64,000 nucleotides of DNA from Agriotes lineatus (Eukaryota > Arthropoda > Insecta > Coleoptera > Elateridae): NCBI GenBank assembly GCA_940337035.1, contig CALNHX010007413.1, forward strand, positions 1-64,000, given 5' to 3'. Position 1 is the first letter of the stretch; each line of letters starts with the position of its first letter. The position numbers and the translations under genes were made by a program. The notes below the pieces were generated by a model. That model had not been told where the DNA came from and did not search any database. It saw nothing but the letters and a program-made list of their open reading frames with translations. This document shows, in pieces, positions 25,812-35,962 of this stretch.

Positions 25812-26117
25812 TAATGGGCGATAGTATTATCTGGCTTTTTCTATTATTTGGTGTAGATTTATTAGGATTTATTCTCTGGTTGCTCTACCAAGTACGAATC
25901 GTGCTCGCTCTCGTACAAACTGATTTACTAAAAATAGTTGTAATCTCACGTGTATTATGTATAATAATATAGTTTTACTAGCATGTATGATTAAAGCACT
26001 AAGAGGCGGAAGTTGTCACATACATTAGATGATCCTTTTTTATGAAGTAATACAAGTATCGAGATGGTTCAGTTGTCAGACCATTTCCATATTTTTTGGC
26101 ATAACTGTTATAGTATT

Positions 26118-27360
26118 TTACAGTAGAAGTCCGTTAGGATAGCCTTTACTGCCGAGCCAGAAAATTTGTGAGACGAGCTCGAAGAGCGAGTCGAATAATA
26201 CTGGCGAGGCAGTAAAGGCCCTAACGGACGTGTATTGTACAATAGTTTTTGTAATACCTACATACAATTCGGTCATATCTATATTTTTCTAATTTATTTT
26301 CATCAAAACGCTAGGTTTGTGTAATGGCATTTTAGAATGATTGAGAGTGCGTAGAACGTTGCAACTGTTGTTTATAAATGTCAGTTATTTCCAATTTCGT
26401 GTAAGGTTGTAAGCAGTTTTAAATTGTAACCAGCTCGTAACTTATGACATCTGTAGAAAATGATAAAGATATTCCTAAAGACGTTAAGATTCTGAATGAG
26501 CAAGTTATTTTAGCGTATGTTCAGGAGTTATAGCAGTTTTTTGCGCCTTCTTCTATGTGGAGTTGAAGGCTTGCTTGCTGCTGGATTTGTGTGACAAACG
26601 TCACTTTGACGTTTGGCACACAGTTTAGCAGGCCGTGGTCTTTACGGACACTTTTTACGGCCGGGCCGTAAAGAGGTTGCTTACGCAGTAGTAATCAGTC
26701 CTTAAAGAAATATTTAACAAGTAGGTATTACAAAAAATAATTTTTTGTAATACCTACTTGTTAAATATTTCTTTAAGGACTGTTTACTACTGCGTAAGCA
26801 ACCTCTTTACGGCCCGGCCGTAAAAAGTGTCCGTAAAGACCACGGCCTGCTAAATTGTGTGCCAAACGTCAAAGTGACGTTTGTCACACAAATCCAGCAG
26901 CAAGCAAGCCTTCAACTCCACATAGAAGAAGGCGCAAAAGACTGCTATAACTCCTGAACATACGCTAAAATAACTTGCTCATTCAGAATCTTAACGTCTT
27001 TAGGAATATCTTCATCATTTTCTACAGATGTCGTAAGTTACGAGCTGGTTACAACTTAAAACTGCTTACAACCATATACGAAATTGGAAATAACTGACAT
27101 TTATAAACAACAGTTGCAACGTTCTACGCACTCTCAATCATTCTAAAACGTCATTACACAAACCTAGCGTTTTGATGAAAATAAATTAGAAAAATATAGA
27201 TATGACCGAATTGTATGTAGGTATTACAAAAACTATTGTACAATACACGTCCGTTAGGGCCTTTACTGCCTCGCCAGTATTATTCGACTCGCTCTTCGAG
27301 CTCGTCTCACAAATTCTCTGGCTCGGCAGTAAAGGCTATCCTAACGGACTTCTACTGTAA
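26118..27360. repeat. 1,243-bp near-perfect palindrome
   Basis: Every position x in the left arm pairs with 53478-x in the right arm, with the centre at 26739 (AAAAAATAATTTTTT) and no spacer. The arms show about 11 mismatches over 621 bp by eye and no net insertion or deletion. Each outer end holds its own hairpin: 26129-26229 and the mirror 27249-27349, with a loop rich in GAGCTCGAAGAGCGAG. A short open frame in each arm (left 26444-26530) may derive from a Crypton-like gene exon. Pairing beyond 26118/27360 continues weakly for about 20 bp. It lies inside the RTE LINE remnant. Confidence 0.9.
26444..26560 (+). pseudogene. Possible exon fragment of a Crypton-like tyrosine recombinase gene
   Basis: From ATG at 26444 the left arm reads MTSVENDKDIPKDVKI, then LNEQVILAYVQEL, a TAG, then QFFAPSSMWS. 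In the mirrored arm the same frame reads with K-to-E and F-to-S changes and with ACG in place of ATG. The pattern of a short acidic N-terminus followed by (Y/F)APSSLW resembles the start of the SAM-like core-binding domain in Crypton-type tyrosine recombinase proteins common in insect genomes. The frame stops right after MWS, near a possible GT splice donor. The likeness is from memory of the family and is tentative. No catalytic domain is present. Confidence 0.35.
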
Positions 27361-27363
27361 TAG

Positions 27364-27496
27364 CTATTAACATATCTAGGAATGTTATGAGTATCATAAC
27401 TGCCGCAGATGTTTTGAAATCCGAGCTCGTATAAGAGCGAGGATTTTAAAACATCTTAGGCTGTTATGATCATAACATCCGTGATATGTTCAATAG
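27364..27496. repeat. Long hairpin with GAGCTCGTATAAGAGCGA loop
   Basis: The arms 27381-27422 and 27441-27480 pair closely (ATGTTATGA..TCATAAC, CAGATGTTTTGAAATCC) around an 18-nt loop. Outer ends CTATTAACATATC and GATATGTTCAATAG continue the pairing. The hairpin begins four bases beyond the right end of the large palindrome and has the same kind of loop. Confidence 0.7.
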
Positions 27497-28315
27497 TTTA
27501 TCGGTTGCTATATGGTTATGGTTGCCATGTAGGGTAATATTCCATTACCCTACAGATAAGTTATGATCTAGTTACCAACCCACTTTTGTATATGTAAACA
27601 AAGGCTTAATATCCTGAAACCGGTAAAATACTATATTTAAAGCTCTCAGTTGTAAATTTAAGTAATTCACCAGAAACCTTGTCTATGCTCAACTTTCTCA
27701 ATTAATATATCAGGCTCATCACTATATGAGACTGTACTAACTAAATTGGTGGGATGATCAACATCATATATATAACTGTTTACAATATCGACACCATGTT
27801 CCAAGACATCATCAAAGTTGGTACCTAACTAAGATATTATTTTCCTCTCGGACAGGCCAAGTACGAGGTTTGAACTTCCTTCTTATCTCTTTGATCTTCT
27901 GAAGTGGCTCTCGAGCATTGACGAGTTCGCATGTTTTTGCATCTCACGACAAATATTGTTAATAAAGTTGTTCTTATATGTTTTGCAAATAGCTTGTATA
28001 TTTAATGAGAACCTTTTAAATACAGCTTTTTGGTTAGGACTGTGTAACCCAGATGCAAATATAGTTGCTCTTGCTTCTATAATTTGGTGAGTGTTTTTCG
28101 ATATCCATGGTTGCATTTCCTTCTTATTTAGTCGTGCTTGCGTTGTAGTGATAGCATTTACAAGAAGGTGCTTTATAACTCTAGCCAGAAATGATTTGAA
28201 CTTGTTTTACTGATGTCTTGTATAGGTTGGATGTTATGTTCAATATTATCGAGAAGAATGCCTTCTATGCTAACGCAGGTAGTGTGTTGTTGATATTGGA
28301 TTTTTTATTTTTATA

Positions 28316-28437
28316 GGCAAAAAGAAAGTTTCAACCTGCACCGGGAAGCGTGTTTGACAATAGTACGGAAGATAACGATCTACTTGTAACTAATTTAAAT
28401 AACATTGTAGAAGAAATATCTTCTGCTCAAATGTGAG
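28316..28437 (+). other. Exon-like open frame after a splice-acceptor-like site
   Basis: A pyrimidine-rich tract ending in TTTTTATAG (about 28307-28316) is followed by an open frame. The frame reads KRKFQPAPGSVFDNSTED, then LLVTNLNNIVEEISSAQ, to a TGA at 28435-28437. It has an acidic, low-bias composition like a real terminal exon or a processed exon relic. It starts where the RTE remnant ends. I do not recognise the protein. CGCGAAGTCAATCCGG downstream (28657) is shared with 17.09 kb, which argues for a repeated sequence rather than a unique host exon. Confidence 0.25.
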
Positions 28438-28724
28438 CATTTTACTTAATTTGTACAAATTTTTGACTTTAAAGTTTAGACAAAGTTAGAGGACAATTAT
28501 TTCGAGTTTTTAAGCCAAGCATTTATATTTTACCTACAACGATTTACGTATATTCTTCTCGAACATCTACATTTTAACTGAACTGCGGTTTGATAAGAAT
28601 TGACGTTGGACCAAGTACACAGAAATGTGTACGAAAAAATATTGGTTCATTATACCGCGAAGTCAATCCGGAAACACAGTTTATACCTAAAAATTTTTAT
28701 AAAATAATAAAATATCCATATATA

Positions 28725-28975
28725 TAATAGGCTTGTCTGGGACGCTGTTTTGTGTGTCCGGGACGCTGTTTCAGCAGCCAAACCGTAAGAGATAGAGAAA
28801 AAAGTTATTAAAGTTATTTGTTTGGAATGGTCATGTCAGGTCAGGAACCGAATTTCAATCACGTGACAATTCCGGTTTTCGAGAAATCACGTGATTTCTC
28901 GAAAACGCGTTCTATTTGAAAAACGGTCTTTTTTGTTTTATTAAATGAGACATTTGTCTCACTGGTTGCTAGTAA
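28725..28975 (-). repeat. Dispersed repeat family B, copy 1, with 32-bp palindrome
   Basis: This is the reverse complement of 57254-57527 with high identity. Shared text includes CTAGCAACCAGTGAGACAAA, the CGGTTCCTGACCTGACATGA block and repeated CAGCGTCCCGGACAG units (two here, three at 57.46 kb). In this copy GTTTTCGAGAAATCAC at 28875 meets its exact complement, giving a perfect 32-bp palindrome (28875-28906) centred on CACGTG. The other copy has only one half of it. The nature of the repeat (SINE, LINE 3' end or DNA element) is unresolved. Confidence 0.7.
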
Positions 28976-29344
28976 TGTATAATATCTCAGCAGATTTCAA
29001 TTTTATCCAAAAGGTAGTTTTCCAATATTAATTTTTTGCATAATAATAGCAGAAGGACTAACACTATTTTTTTAAATGGCAGGATAGGGATTTATTTTAT
29101 CTTTACAATGATTAAACACACAACCTAACGTAAATACATTTTTGAGAAAAACGCGAAAAAATACTCAAGTCCATTTTAACAGTCGGTATTAATATAAAAC
29201 TGCGCGACCGTAATGAATGACTGGTTGATAAAAACAATATAGTACGTAATGGAGATTCGTTCTTCGGGGCAGTAATTCAAAAGAAAGCTGTTTTTTCCAA
29301 ACCTATTTTTCTAGAAGCCTTAGTCATTTATAAAGCAACTTCAA

Positions 29345-29740
29345 TAAAGTTTATAGTTGTAGAGAATTACATGAAATACAAATGTATGTTACCTATAAAA
29401 AAGGTGAGGTTAATATTTCACAATTGACAGTACAGAACAAAACCAGGCATATCTAATTTGGTACATCAGAAAAATGCAGGATCCGGTCCATTCTCACAAT
29501 GAGGTGATTCAGTCAATTATTGCAAAGTAAACACTGTCTTCCTCATAAAAATTAACATATATTTAACATACGGTACATGTTTCGGCTTATATATTAAACC
29601 ATCTTCAGGCCTGAATTTGGTACATCAGATTAAAGTTAAAAAACAATACTTAAAGTAATCCGATTAAATCACAGCTAATTACTTCACCAATTATAGACAG
29701 TTAGAAAAAAATTACATAATTATGTATAGATAATAACTTA
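29345..29740 (+). repeat. Left copy of a long inverted repeat, interrupted by an insertion
   Basis: This stretch matches the reverse complement of about 32500-32710, including AACCAGGCATATCTAATTTG, AAACAATACTTAAAGTA and GATTAAATCACAG. The right copy is continuous, while this one carries a 143-bp insertion (29471-29613). Together the two copies may be the terminal repeats of a 3.4-kb element or two opposed copies of one repeat. Confidence 0.6.
29471..29613 (-). mobile_element. Short Penelope 3'-end insertion with 16-bp target duplication
   Basis: The insert is flanked by the direct repeat AATTTGGTACATCAGA (29455-29470 and 29614-29629). The sequence without the insert exists in the right-hand copy near 32.6 kb. 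On the minus strand it reads CTGAAGATGGTTTAATATAT, then AAGCCGAAACATG, the hallmark of Penelope-like element terminal repeats and hammerhead remnants. It is therefore a heavily 5'-truncated Penelope copy. Confidence 0.65.
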
Positions 29741-30689
29741 ATAACTAATTGCTGGATGGTAACTTAACAACTCAAAAATCACCACAGTGACAATCGGGAA
29801 TATTGAATAGTCAGTATGCAGGGTGAAACAATAAAGAAGCCGACCTGCGATTAATTAATAAAATTAAGCAATGGTAGTAAAAATCGCAGATCAACCCCCC
29901 TACAGTTTATACACCACGGCAGTTCTGAAAACTCTTTACTCACCGCGATGGCCCTATCTATCTCAAATTTCGGCGGCCTTGGGTCGTAGGTTCAAATCAT
30001 CAGCTGTGTACCCTGGAATGTCTTCAAATAAGGAAAGGAAATGGGCGCCAGAAATCAAAATATTTCAAATAATAAGAGGAAATAAACTGCAAGTGACTAG
30101 CGTTTAATTGGTAATCAATAAAATAGTCTTGTAGTGTCAGTAGTAAATTATCAGAACGATTAAAATGCAAATAATGTGATAACAAAGTTGTGTACGTAAA
30201 CTGAAGGTTGCGACACGCATAAAATAAAAAAAACCCTTTCGGGTTATTTTAATAACTTTACCAACAAATCATTCGTGGAATAAGCTTATCACAGTCATTT
30301 AATAAATCCTTCTGTTTAGGCTATTGAAAATAAAAAATCTGGTGTGATACACTCACACAACTTCCTTTTACAGTGATCTTATAATTAGTCAAAAATTTCA
30401 TTTTTAATTTCTAAGCATTTGTAAAAAAATTTCAAAAATTACAAATTCTATAAAAACGGTACAAAATAGAGCGTTAGTTGAAGAGACAAATTTTCTCTAG
30501 AATTTTAAGGTGAATTCGAAAATGTAATAATATACCAGGTGTTTTATTTAATATAGGAGTTAATAAAAAAAATAGAAAAAAAAACAAAAGAAACCCACTT
30601 TAGAAGTATTCAACTGGAAAATCACCTATCTCACATCAATACACATTAAAAATGTAATAAAAATTTAAAGTTTAAAAAAAATCGTTAGA

Positions 30690-31013
30690 GCCGTTTTTGA
30701 AAAAATCGAAAAAAACTGAAAAATCACAAGAGTAAACACCTACTTCCGGTTATGCGATTTTCTTCAAAAGCTTGCTGTCTCATCTACATAGTACACAAAA
30801 CTTATATATGAAGTTTCAACGCCATACCTCTTTTTGGTTTTGAGATATTCTGTTCACAGACACACACACAGACAGACAGACACACAGACAGACCAATGAA
30901 AAAATATGTTTTTTGAGTTCAGGGGACTCTAAAACGTGAAGATCTGTTGAAAACTCAATTTTGAATTTTTGGGGTGAATCCAATACTTCCTTTATAGTAA
31001 AAGGAAGTAAAAA
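30690..31013 (+). repeat. Dispersed repeat family A, copy 2, with GACA simple repeat
   Basis: It has the same 3' architecture as 6650-6921: a CACAGACAGACAGA run (about 30850-30892), a GGGACTCTAAAACGTGAAGA block (about 30924-30943), and a terminal ACTTCCTTTATAGTAAAAGG hairpin ending in AAGTAAAA at 31013. Confidence 0.6.
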
Positions 31014-32499
31014 GCGTGAGTGTACCTTTTACAGAGGGTCAATACACATCAAAATTGCAGCTTTAAATACTGAACATAATTAACTATAAGCATAAAAATT
31101 CAAATGTAAAAAGCAAGAGCATGTATGAAATTGAACATTACATGTTAATAATGGCAAAACGTACGAATTTAAATTCCAAATAATTACTGGTTTAAAATGT
31201 ATAAAAGTAAAATCCAGGTATTGAAGATACGATAAATCCCGGAATAACACAAACTAACCTCGCTTCTCCAACGCTCATAAACGGCTAACAGGCAAACGCC
31301 GGCCGGGGTAGCTACACCCTTCGGTTCAAAATAAGCTGGTCGTGAACTGCTACCATATTGGACGAAATCGCCGTGGATGCAAATTATAGCAAAGGCACCC
31401 TCGAACGGCAGCAACTAAGCAGAGCGCCAGCAGGTGTCAAAAATGCGATAAGGCTAGCGGCTTGGCCTCCGAGAAAAACTCATGGTTGAAACTGGTAATA
31501 AAGAGCTAAGAAAAAATGTAATTACTATGCGAATAACAAAACAGAAAAGCGCCATCGTACCTGATCATAATCAGCCCTAGGAAACATACACTGCTCATTA
31601 GATTAATTGAGCGCACGTAATTTGACTTGAACAAACATTATTTAACCACGCCGATGACGGCGGGCTAAAAATAGCAAGTGCGAGGTACGAACAATTCGAT
31701 CCCAATAGAAGGTTCACACTCTGATAAGAGATAGCGCGGGTCGAGAGTTCATCGCGCGAAAGAAAGAACTCGAACCAGGTACAAAATGCGTTGGTTTGGA
31801 AAATTGAAGAATTTGAGATGCAAAGGATTTATAATTCAAATAAAAATATACAGGTTAGGCCTGAAATAAATTGGTAACTGGCGAAACAATTAAGCGAAGC
31901 CAAAAAATTGTTTCAAGGGGAACTTTAAAGAAAAGTCATCCTACAACTACAAGTAATTACATAGACAACAAAGAGGGGTTTTAAATTGTAATGTTTGTAT
32001 TATCCTTATGAATGATCTTAGGTTCAAAGTTAATCAGGTATGTATAGATATTGTTTAAATTTTTAAGGTCTATTCTGAAATTCCTACAATTATGGTTTCT
32101 AATATGATACATTTCCAGGAAAGTACACGTTTGTTTTAATTGCCTCTACTGTCCAGAATGCTAGGGCTTGAAAGTCAATGTTAAGTTTAGTTGAGTGAAC
32201 ATGCAATGAAAGATCACTGGACTTTTCTTTCAATTTCAGTTTTGTGTCACTTTTGTGGTGATATTCGATTTTTCAGTTGTTGGATTGTTTGACCTACACA
32301 ACACTCTCTACAGCCAAGACAGTCAAGTGTGTATATAATATTACACTTCTGCATTGTAGGAATCGTATCCTTTAGTTGTAAGAACACATTTTTATTTGTG
32401 AGAACACTACACCTTGCTATGTTAATATCTACATTTTAATTTGTTGGTTAAATCGTTAATGTGTGGATGAGATTTATATAAAAGTATTATACATAAATA
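31014..32499. other. Interior of the inverted-repeat pair, nothing recognised
   Basis: No protein motif is visible. 31230-31480 and 31560-31790 are of higher GC and complexity. The rest is AT-rich. Confidence 0.4.
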
Positions 32500-32710
32500 T
32501 ACAAAATTTTACAATCTGTTTGTAATTGATGAAGTAATTAACTGTGATTTAATCTAACTACTTTAAGTATTGTTTTTAACCTTTAACCTGACGTACCAAA
32601 TTAGATATGCCTGTTTTTGTTGTGTGTTGCTAATTATGAAGTACTAATCTCCCTTTTTTTGTAAGTAAAACACTTTTCTTTGTTATGTAATTCTCTAAAA
32701 CTACAATAGT
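32500..32710 (-). repeat. Right copy of the 29.4-kb inverted repeat (empty site)
   Basis: It is the reverse complement of 29345-29740 without the 143-bp insertion. It therefore shows the pre-insertion state of that repeat. It ends against the hairpin that starts at 32705. Confidence 0.6.
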
Positions 32711-32841
32711 ATATTGTATGTTAAGAGCTGAAAGTGCATTCTTGCCGCTTGCGCATGAATATTGCTGGTTGAGACGAAGTCGAAACCAGCAATCATGCAA
32801 AAGCGGCAAGCGAACTTTTAGCTCGAAATATACATACTATT
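32705..32841. repeat. Long hairpin with GAGACGAAGTCGA loop
   Basis: The ends AATAGTATA (32705) and TACTATT (to 32841) are inverted. The arms share CTTGCCGCTT, GCATGA and TTGCTGGTT in inverted order. The 13-nt loop at 32771-32783 is GAGACGAAGTCGA. The same end word occurs in the hairpin at 16614-16749, though the stems are unrelated. Confidence 0.7.
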
Positions 32842-33537
32842 TTTTCGACGACTGCGCATATTATTAAAGGAAAATATGAAATTTCATTTTATCGCAAAAA
32901 TGTATTGACAATCAAGTTAACATTACTTGCGCAGTCTATGACATGTGACGCGATTATTTCCACAAATGACGGGCGTTGTCAAGGAAACATTCGGACGTGG
33001 CTACCTATTTTGTTCACGCGGAAAGCCAAAACGCTCGGCGAGCGGCAAAAAGATGAAAACGCACGCTCAGCGGCAAACGTCAACTTTCTGTTGTCAAATG
33101 ACAGTGAGAAAAATCTACTTTCGATGTCAGTCGTCGAAAAACTTTATTGTAGTTGTCTTGGTAAAGGAATACAACTTTCCGAAATATTAGCTCGGATAAA
33201 AAGAGTTTTATTTTGAATTGCTGCTTTGAACAGAGTCCCAATTACTTACTATATTGTTGGTATAAATTTAGAGACAAGTGAACTTAGATATTTTTTAGAC
33301 GACCACGTATGAAAGTAACATTATCTCGACAGCAGCCTACTACAGAAAGTTGACAATTTCATACACTAGCACGATATTATATCAGCTTTTAGGGAAAGAA
33401 AACTTGGAATAGCTGATTTATTTGAAAGATATCGCATTGAAATTGTAATGATACTGGAATATGGAAAAACAAATTTGTTTAACAAATTTTTGTGTCTAAG
33501 TTATAGGCGACCATTAATAGTAGTTTACTTAACATAT

Positions 33538-33635
33538 TCGGAAATACCATCTTAACAGGACGCGTAGGCAAATTTCAGGCCGATGCCGAAGACGAGGCCG
33601 GAAAACCTACAAGTCTTGTAAAGGGCGTTTCCGGA
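33538..33635. repeat. Imperfect hairpin with GATGCCGAAGACGAG loop
   Basis: The left arm TTCGGAAATACC...GACGCGTAGG...TTCAGGCC pairs with GGCCGGAAAACCTAC...GGGCGTTTCCGG. The loop near 33581-33596 holds CCGAAGACGAGG. There is no coding capacity. Confidence 0.55.
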
Positions 33636-35110
33636 TTAGTTACGTACGTGCAACATTTTTTAGACACCTGCGTTTCTTCTTAATTTTACCTAAATATTGG
33701 AACATTACAATAAGAAGCAAGCAGTGTACCTTTGTAAAATCTAGAAGTATTTGTAGTTCATTTCCTTAGAAACTACAGTCAACAAATATTGCAAACCATT
33801 CAAAACGTCAATTATCCAAAATAGGCCTGTAAAGAAATACTTTCCAGCGTAAAAGTTGTACAGCAATGCATGATTTTCAGAACGAGTGTCTAAAATAGTA
33901 ATTTACGTTACAAGACCGAAAAGTAGTATTTTGCAGGTCGAACCAAGTAGATTGGGGAGACCTGCCAAACACTTTCCGGTCACGTATCGTACAATATTTT
34001 TTACAACATCCGAGCCACATTTGCGAATTCACTTTCGAAAACTCAAAAAAATTATGCCATTAGTATCTATTATTTAACTTATCCAAACAATAACACAAGC
34101 TTTTACCGGTCCCTGATGTGCGTTTTCCGATCTTGACCGGCAACACGTTACTTTCTGGCGAAAAAAATCTCCAGAAACTGCATATTTTCTGGTCGGTCGT
34201 AAAAAACCATTTACGAGCACTTTTTCATGTTTTCTCAAAAATTTTCTTAAGCAAGTGTATCACAGTTTTGCATTAACAAAACAAGAAAATAAATCTTTAT
34301 CAAATCAGCAGCATGTATAAGTGGTTTGCCATTAAAAAATATGTACAGAATTTCCGGTCCGCTTTTGTTTTTCTAAAACATTTTTATTAAATATCGACCT
34401 GTATTGGAAAACTACATATTACACCACTTCTGTTGAAACTGCTTTTAGGAAATCGGATAGCTGATACGAACAAATTCATAAACATTCCAAAGTTCTGAAA
34501 CTATTGCCTTATATCTTTCACTTTATTTTAATTTGCGTGTGTTACTATAATCCTCATAATACATATAATGTTTGGATTTTTTAAGTTATAATCTTTGATA
34601 GTAAAGTAAATTGCCTTTTCCTTGAGAAATAGAGAACAATCTTAAAAAAGACCCAAAACATGTTCTAGAATATTTCCGTTTCGAATACTTTATAGGTAAC
34701 ACAGTATTACTTTTGCAGTGATTTCACGTTTGATATAAATGGAAATGCACTCGCAACCAAGAAATAAAGCCACAAAACTAGGTTTTAGCAATAACCTATT
34801 GCTAAATTGTTCTTATCTTTTCGATATTATTTCCTTTAATCAATCCTTTGGAAATTTAACGCTTGAAAATTCTAATATTCTGCGCAATTTCTGTTATTAT
34901 GTGTTGTAGGAGATTGTTTTCGAGCATCTATGAAGTTTTAGCGTGATTAAACATACAACCAATCACAAACCATGGAAATTTGAATTTAGACCGATTGCAA
35001 TCGTTTCACACTGAATAAACGCGAAGTTGCTGTTTATTGATCTTTTCTTATGCAATATGTTCTTAGGTAACCTTACAATTTAATCGACTAAATGTATAGG
35101 GTTTATGGTA
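33636..35110. other. Non-coding stretch, no gene recognised
   Basis: AT-rich sequence with no assignable coding or RNA feature. Confidence 0.4.
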
Positions 35111-35115
35111 TTATA

Positions 35116-35962
35116 CAGGGTGTTCATTTAGTGCGGCAGTCTCCGATTACGCCTTTACTTCATTTCCGATAAAAGGTTTGATTGATCCACTACTAATTAG
35201 GTTGAAATGGGCACATTCTAAATTTATTTTTACGTATACAGGGCGGCCCATAAAAGTTTGGCTTAAAAAATATTATTTTATTAAACGGAACACCCTATAT
35301 TTCTTTATGGATGTTTAAGCCCTTATGACTTCTACGTTCAACTGTAATTTTTCTTTTAAACTGATGTGGGCGTTTCCAACTTATGAACGTTTTTATTAAT
35401 TTCTTAGTCACTACCAAGCGTTTACTTAAAATATCATGTTGTCCCCACCTTTTAATATTTCTTCTTCAAAAACTAAGGGGATTGTCATCTGAGGCACCAA
35501 AAAATGTTTATAAAAGCGGAATATTTTAATACAGGGTGTTTAAAATACTGATTTATTCCATTTTTATTTTCTCTATTTTTTACCTTCTTCTTCTTGGTAT
35601 TAGGCCTTTGGCCTGTTTCTACCGGATTAGGAGTCGCTCCATCTTTTCCGCGGCCTCCCGATACTTCGTCTCCCTCTAGGTGACGTGTCCCTGGCTCTTC
35701 TTACTAGGCGGTCTTCGTGCATTCTAGTGAAGAAAGAAGAAGAAGAGAGAGTATTTTATTACCAGGATAACCAAAGCTTTATATCCTCTTTACTTTGAGC
35801 CCATGTCATACTTTATTCTATTCTAAAGCCAAACTTTTTGGGACACCTTGTATACGTCAAAATAAATTTAGAATGCTTTTAACCCCATTAGAGACTTCTC
35901 AATCAAACTTTTTATCACAAAAAAGGTGTAATCGAAGACCGGCGCACTAAATGGATACACTG
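35116..35962. mobile_element. Compound MITE: inner TA-flanked element inside outer inverted repeats
   Basis: The outer ends are CAGGGTGTTCATTTAGTGCG at 35116 and its diverged complement ending at 35962, each next to TA. The arms pair over about 120 bp. A second pair begins CAGGGCGGCCCATAAAAGTT at 35240 and ends ...GGGACACCTTG at 35850, again with TA on both sides. Both levels use the CAGGGTG-type end. The interior 35583-35745 has a different, GC-richer text (TATTAGGCCTTTGGCCTG) bounded by CTTCTTCTT runs and may be a further small insertion. Confidence 0.7.

Larger units (their letters stand above)
24270..28300 (-). pseudogene. RTE-type LINE, decayed and split by two insertions
   Basis: Three minus-strand pieces line up in protein order. 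From 28300 to about 27600 lies the linker between endonuclease and RT, including PWISKNTHQIIEARA, KNNFINNICREMQKHANSS and, near 27630, SGELLKFTTESFK. At 25815-25910 lies GRATRE...INLHQIIEKAR. Then at 25280-24270 come FVDYRKAFDNV (first RT catalytic Asp), KKGVRQGCILS, the YADD-like region (degraded), ECGLHINTIKTKLMIVDRK, the C-terminal ETWTIRTVDQRRID, and HLEKSVLQRKPDGKK. These words are typical of RTE-clade insect LINEs. The gaps are filled by a 1.24-kb palindrome with a hairpin (26.1-27.5 kb) and by a MITE (25288-25811). Many stops and frameshifts show it is old. Confidence 0.75.

Noticed and set aside
32905..33216. 103-codon plus-strand frame
   Set aside because: No recognisable domain; a second frame of similar length overlaps it.
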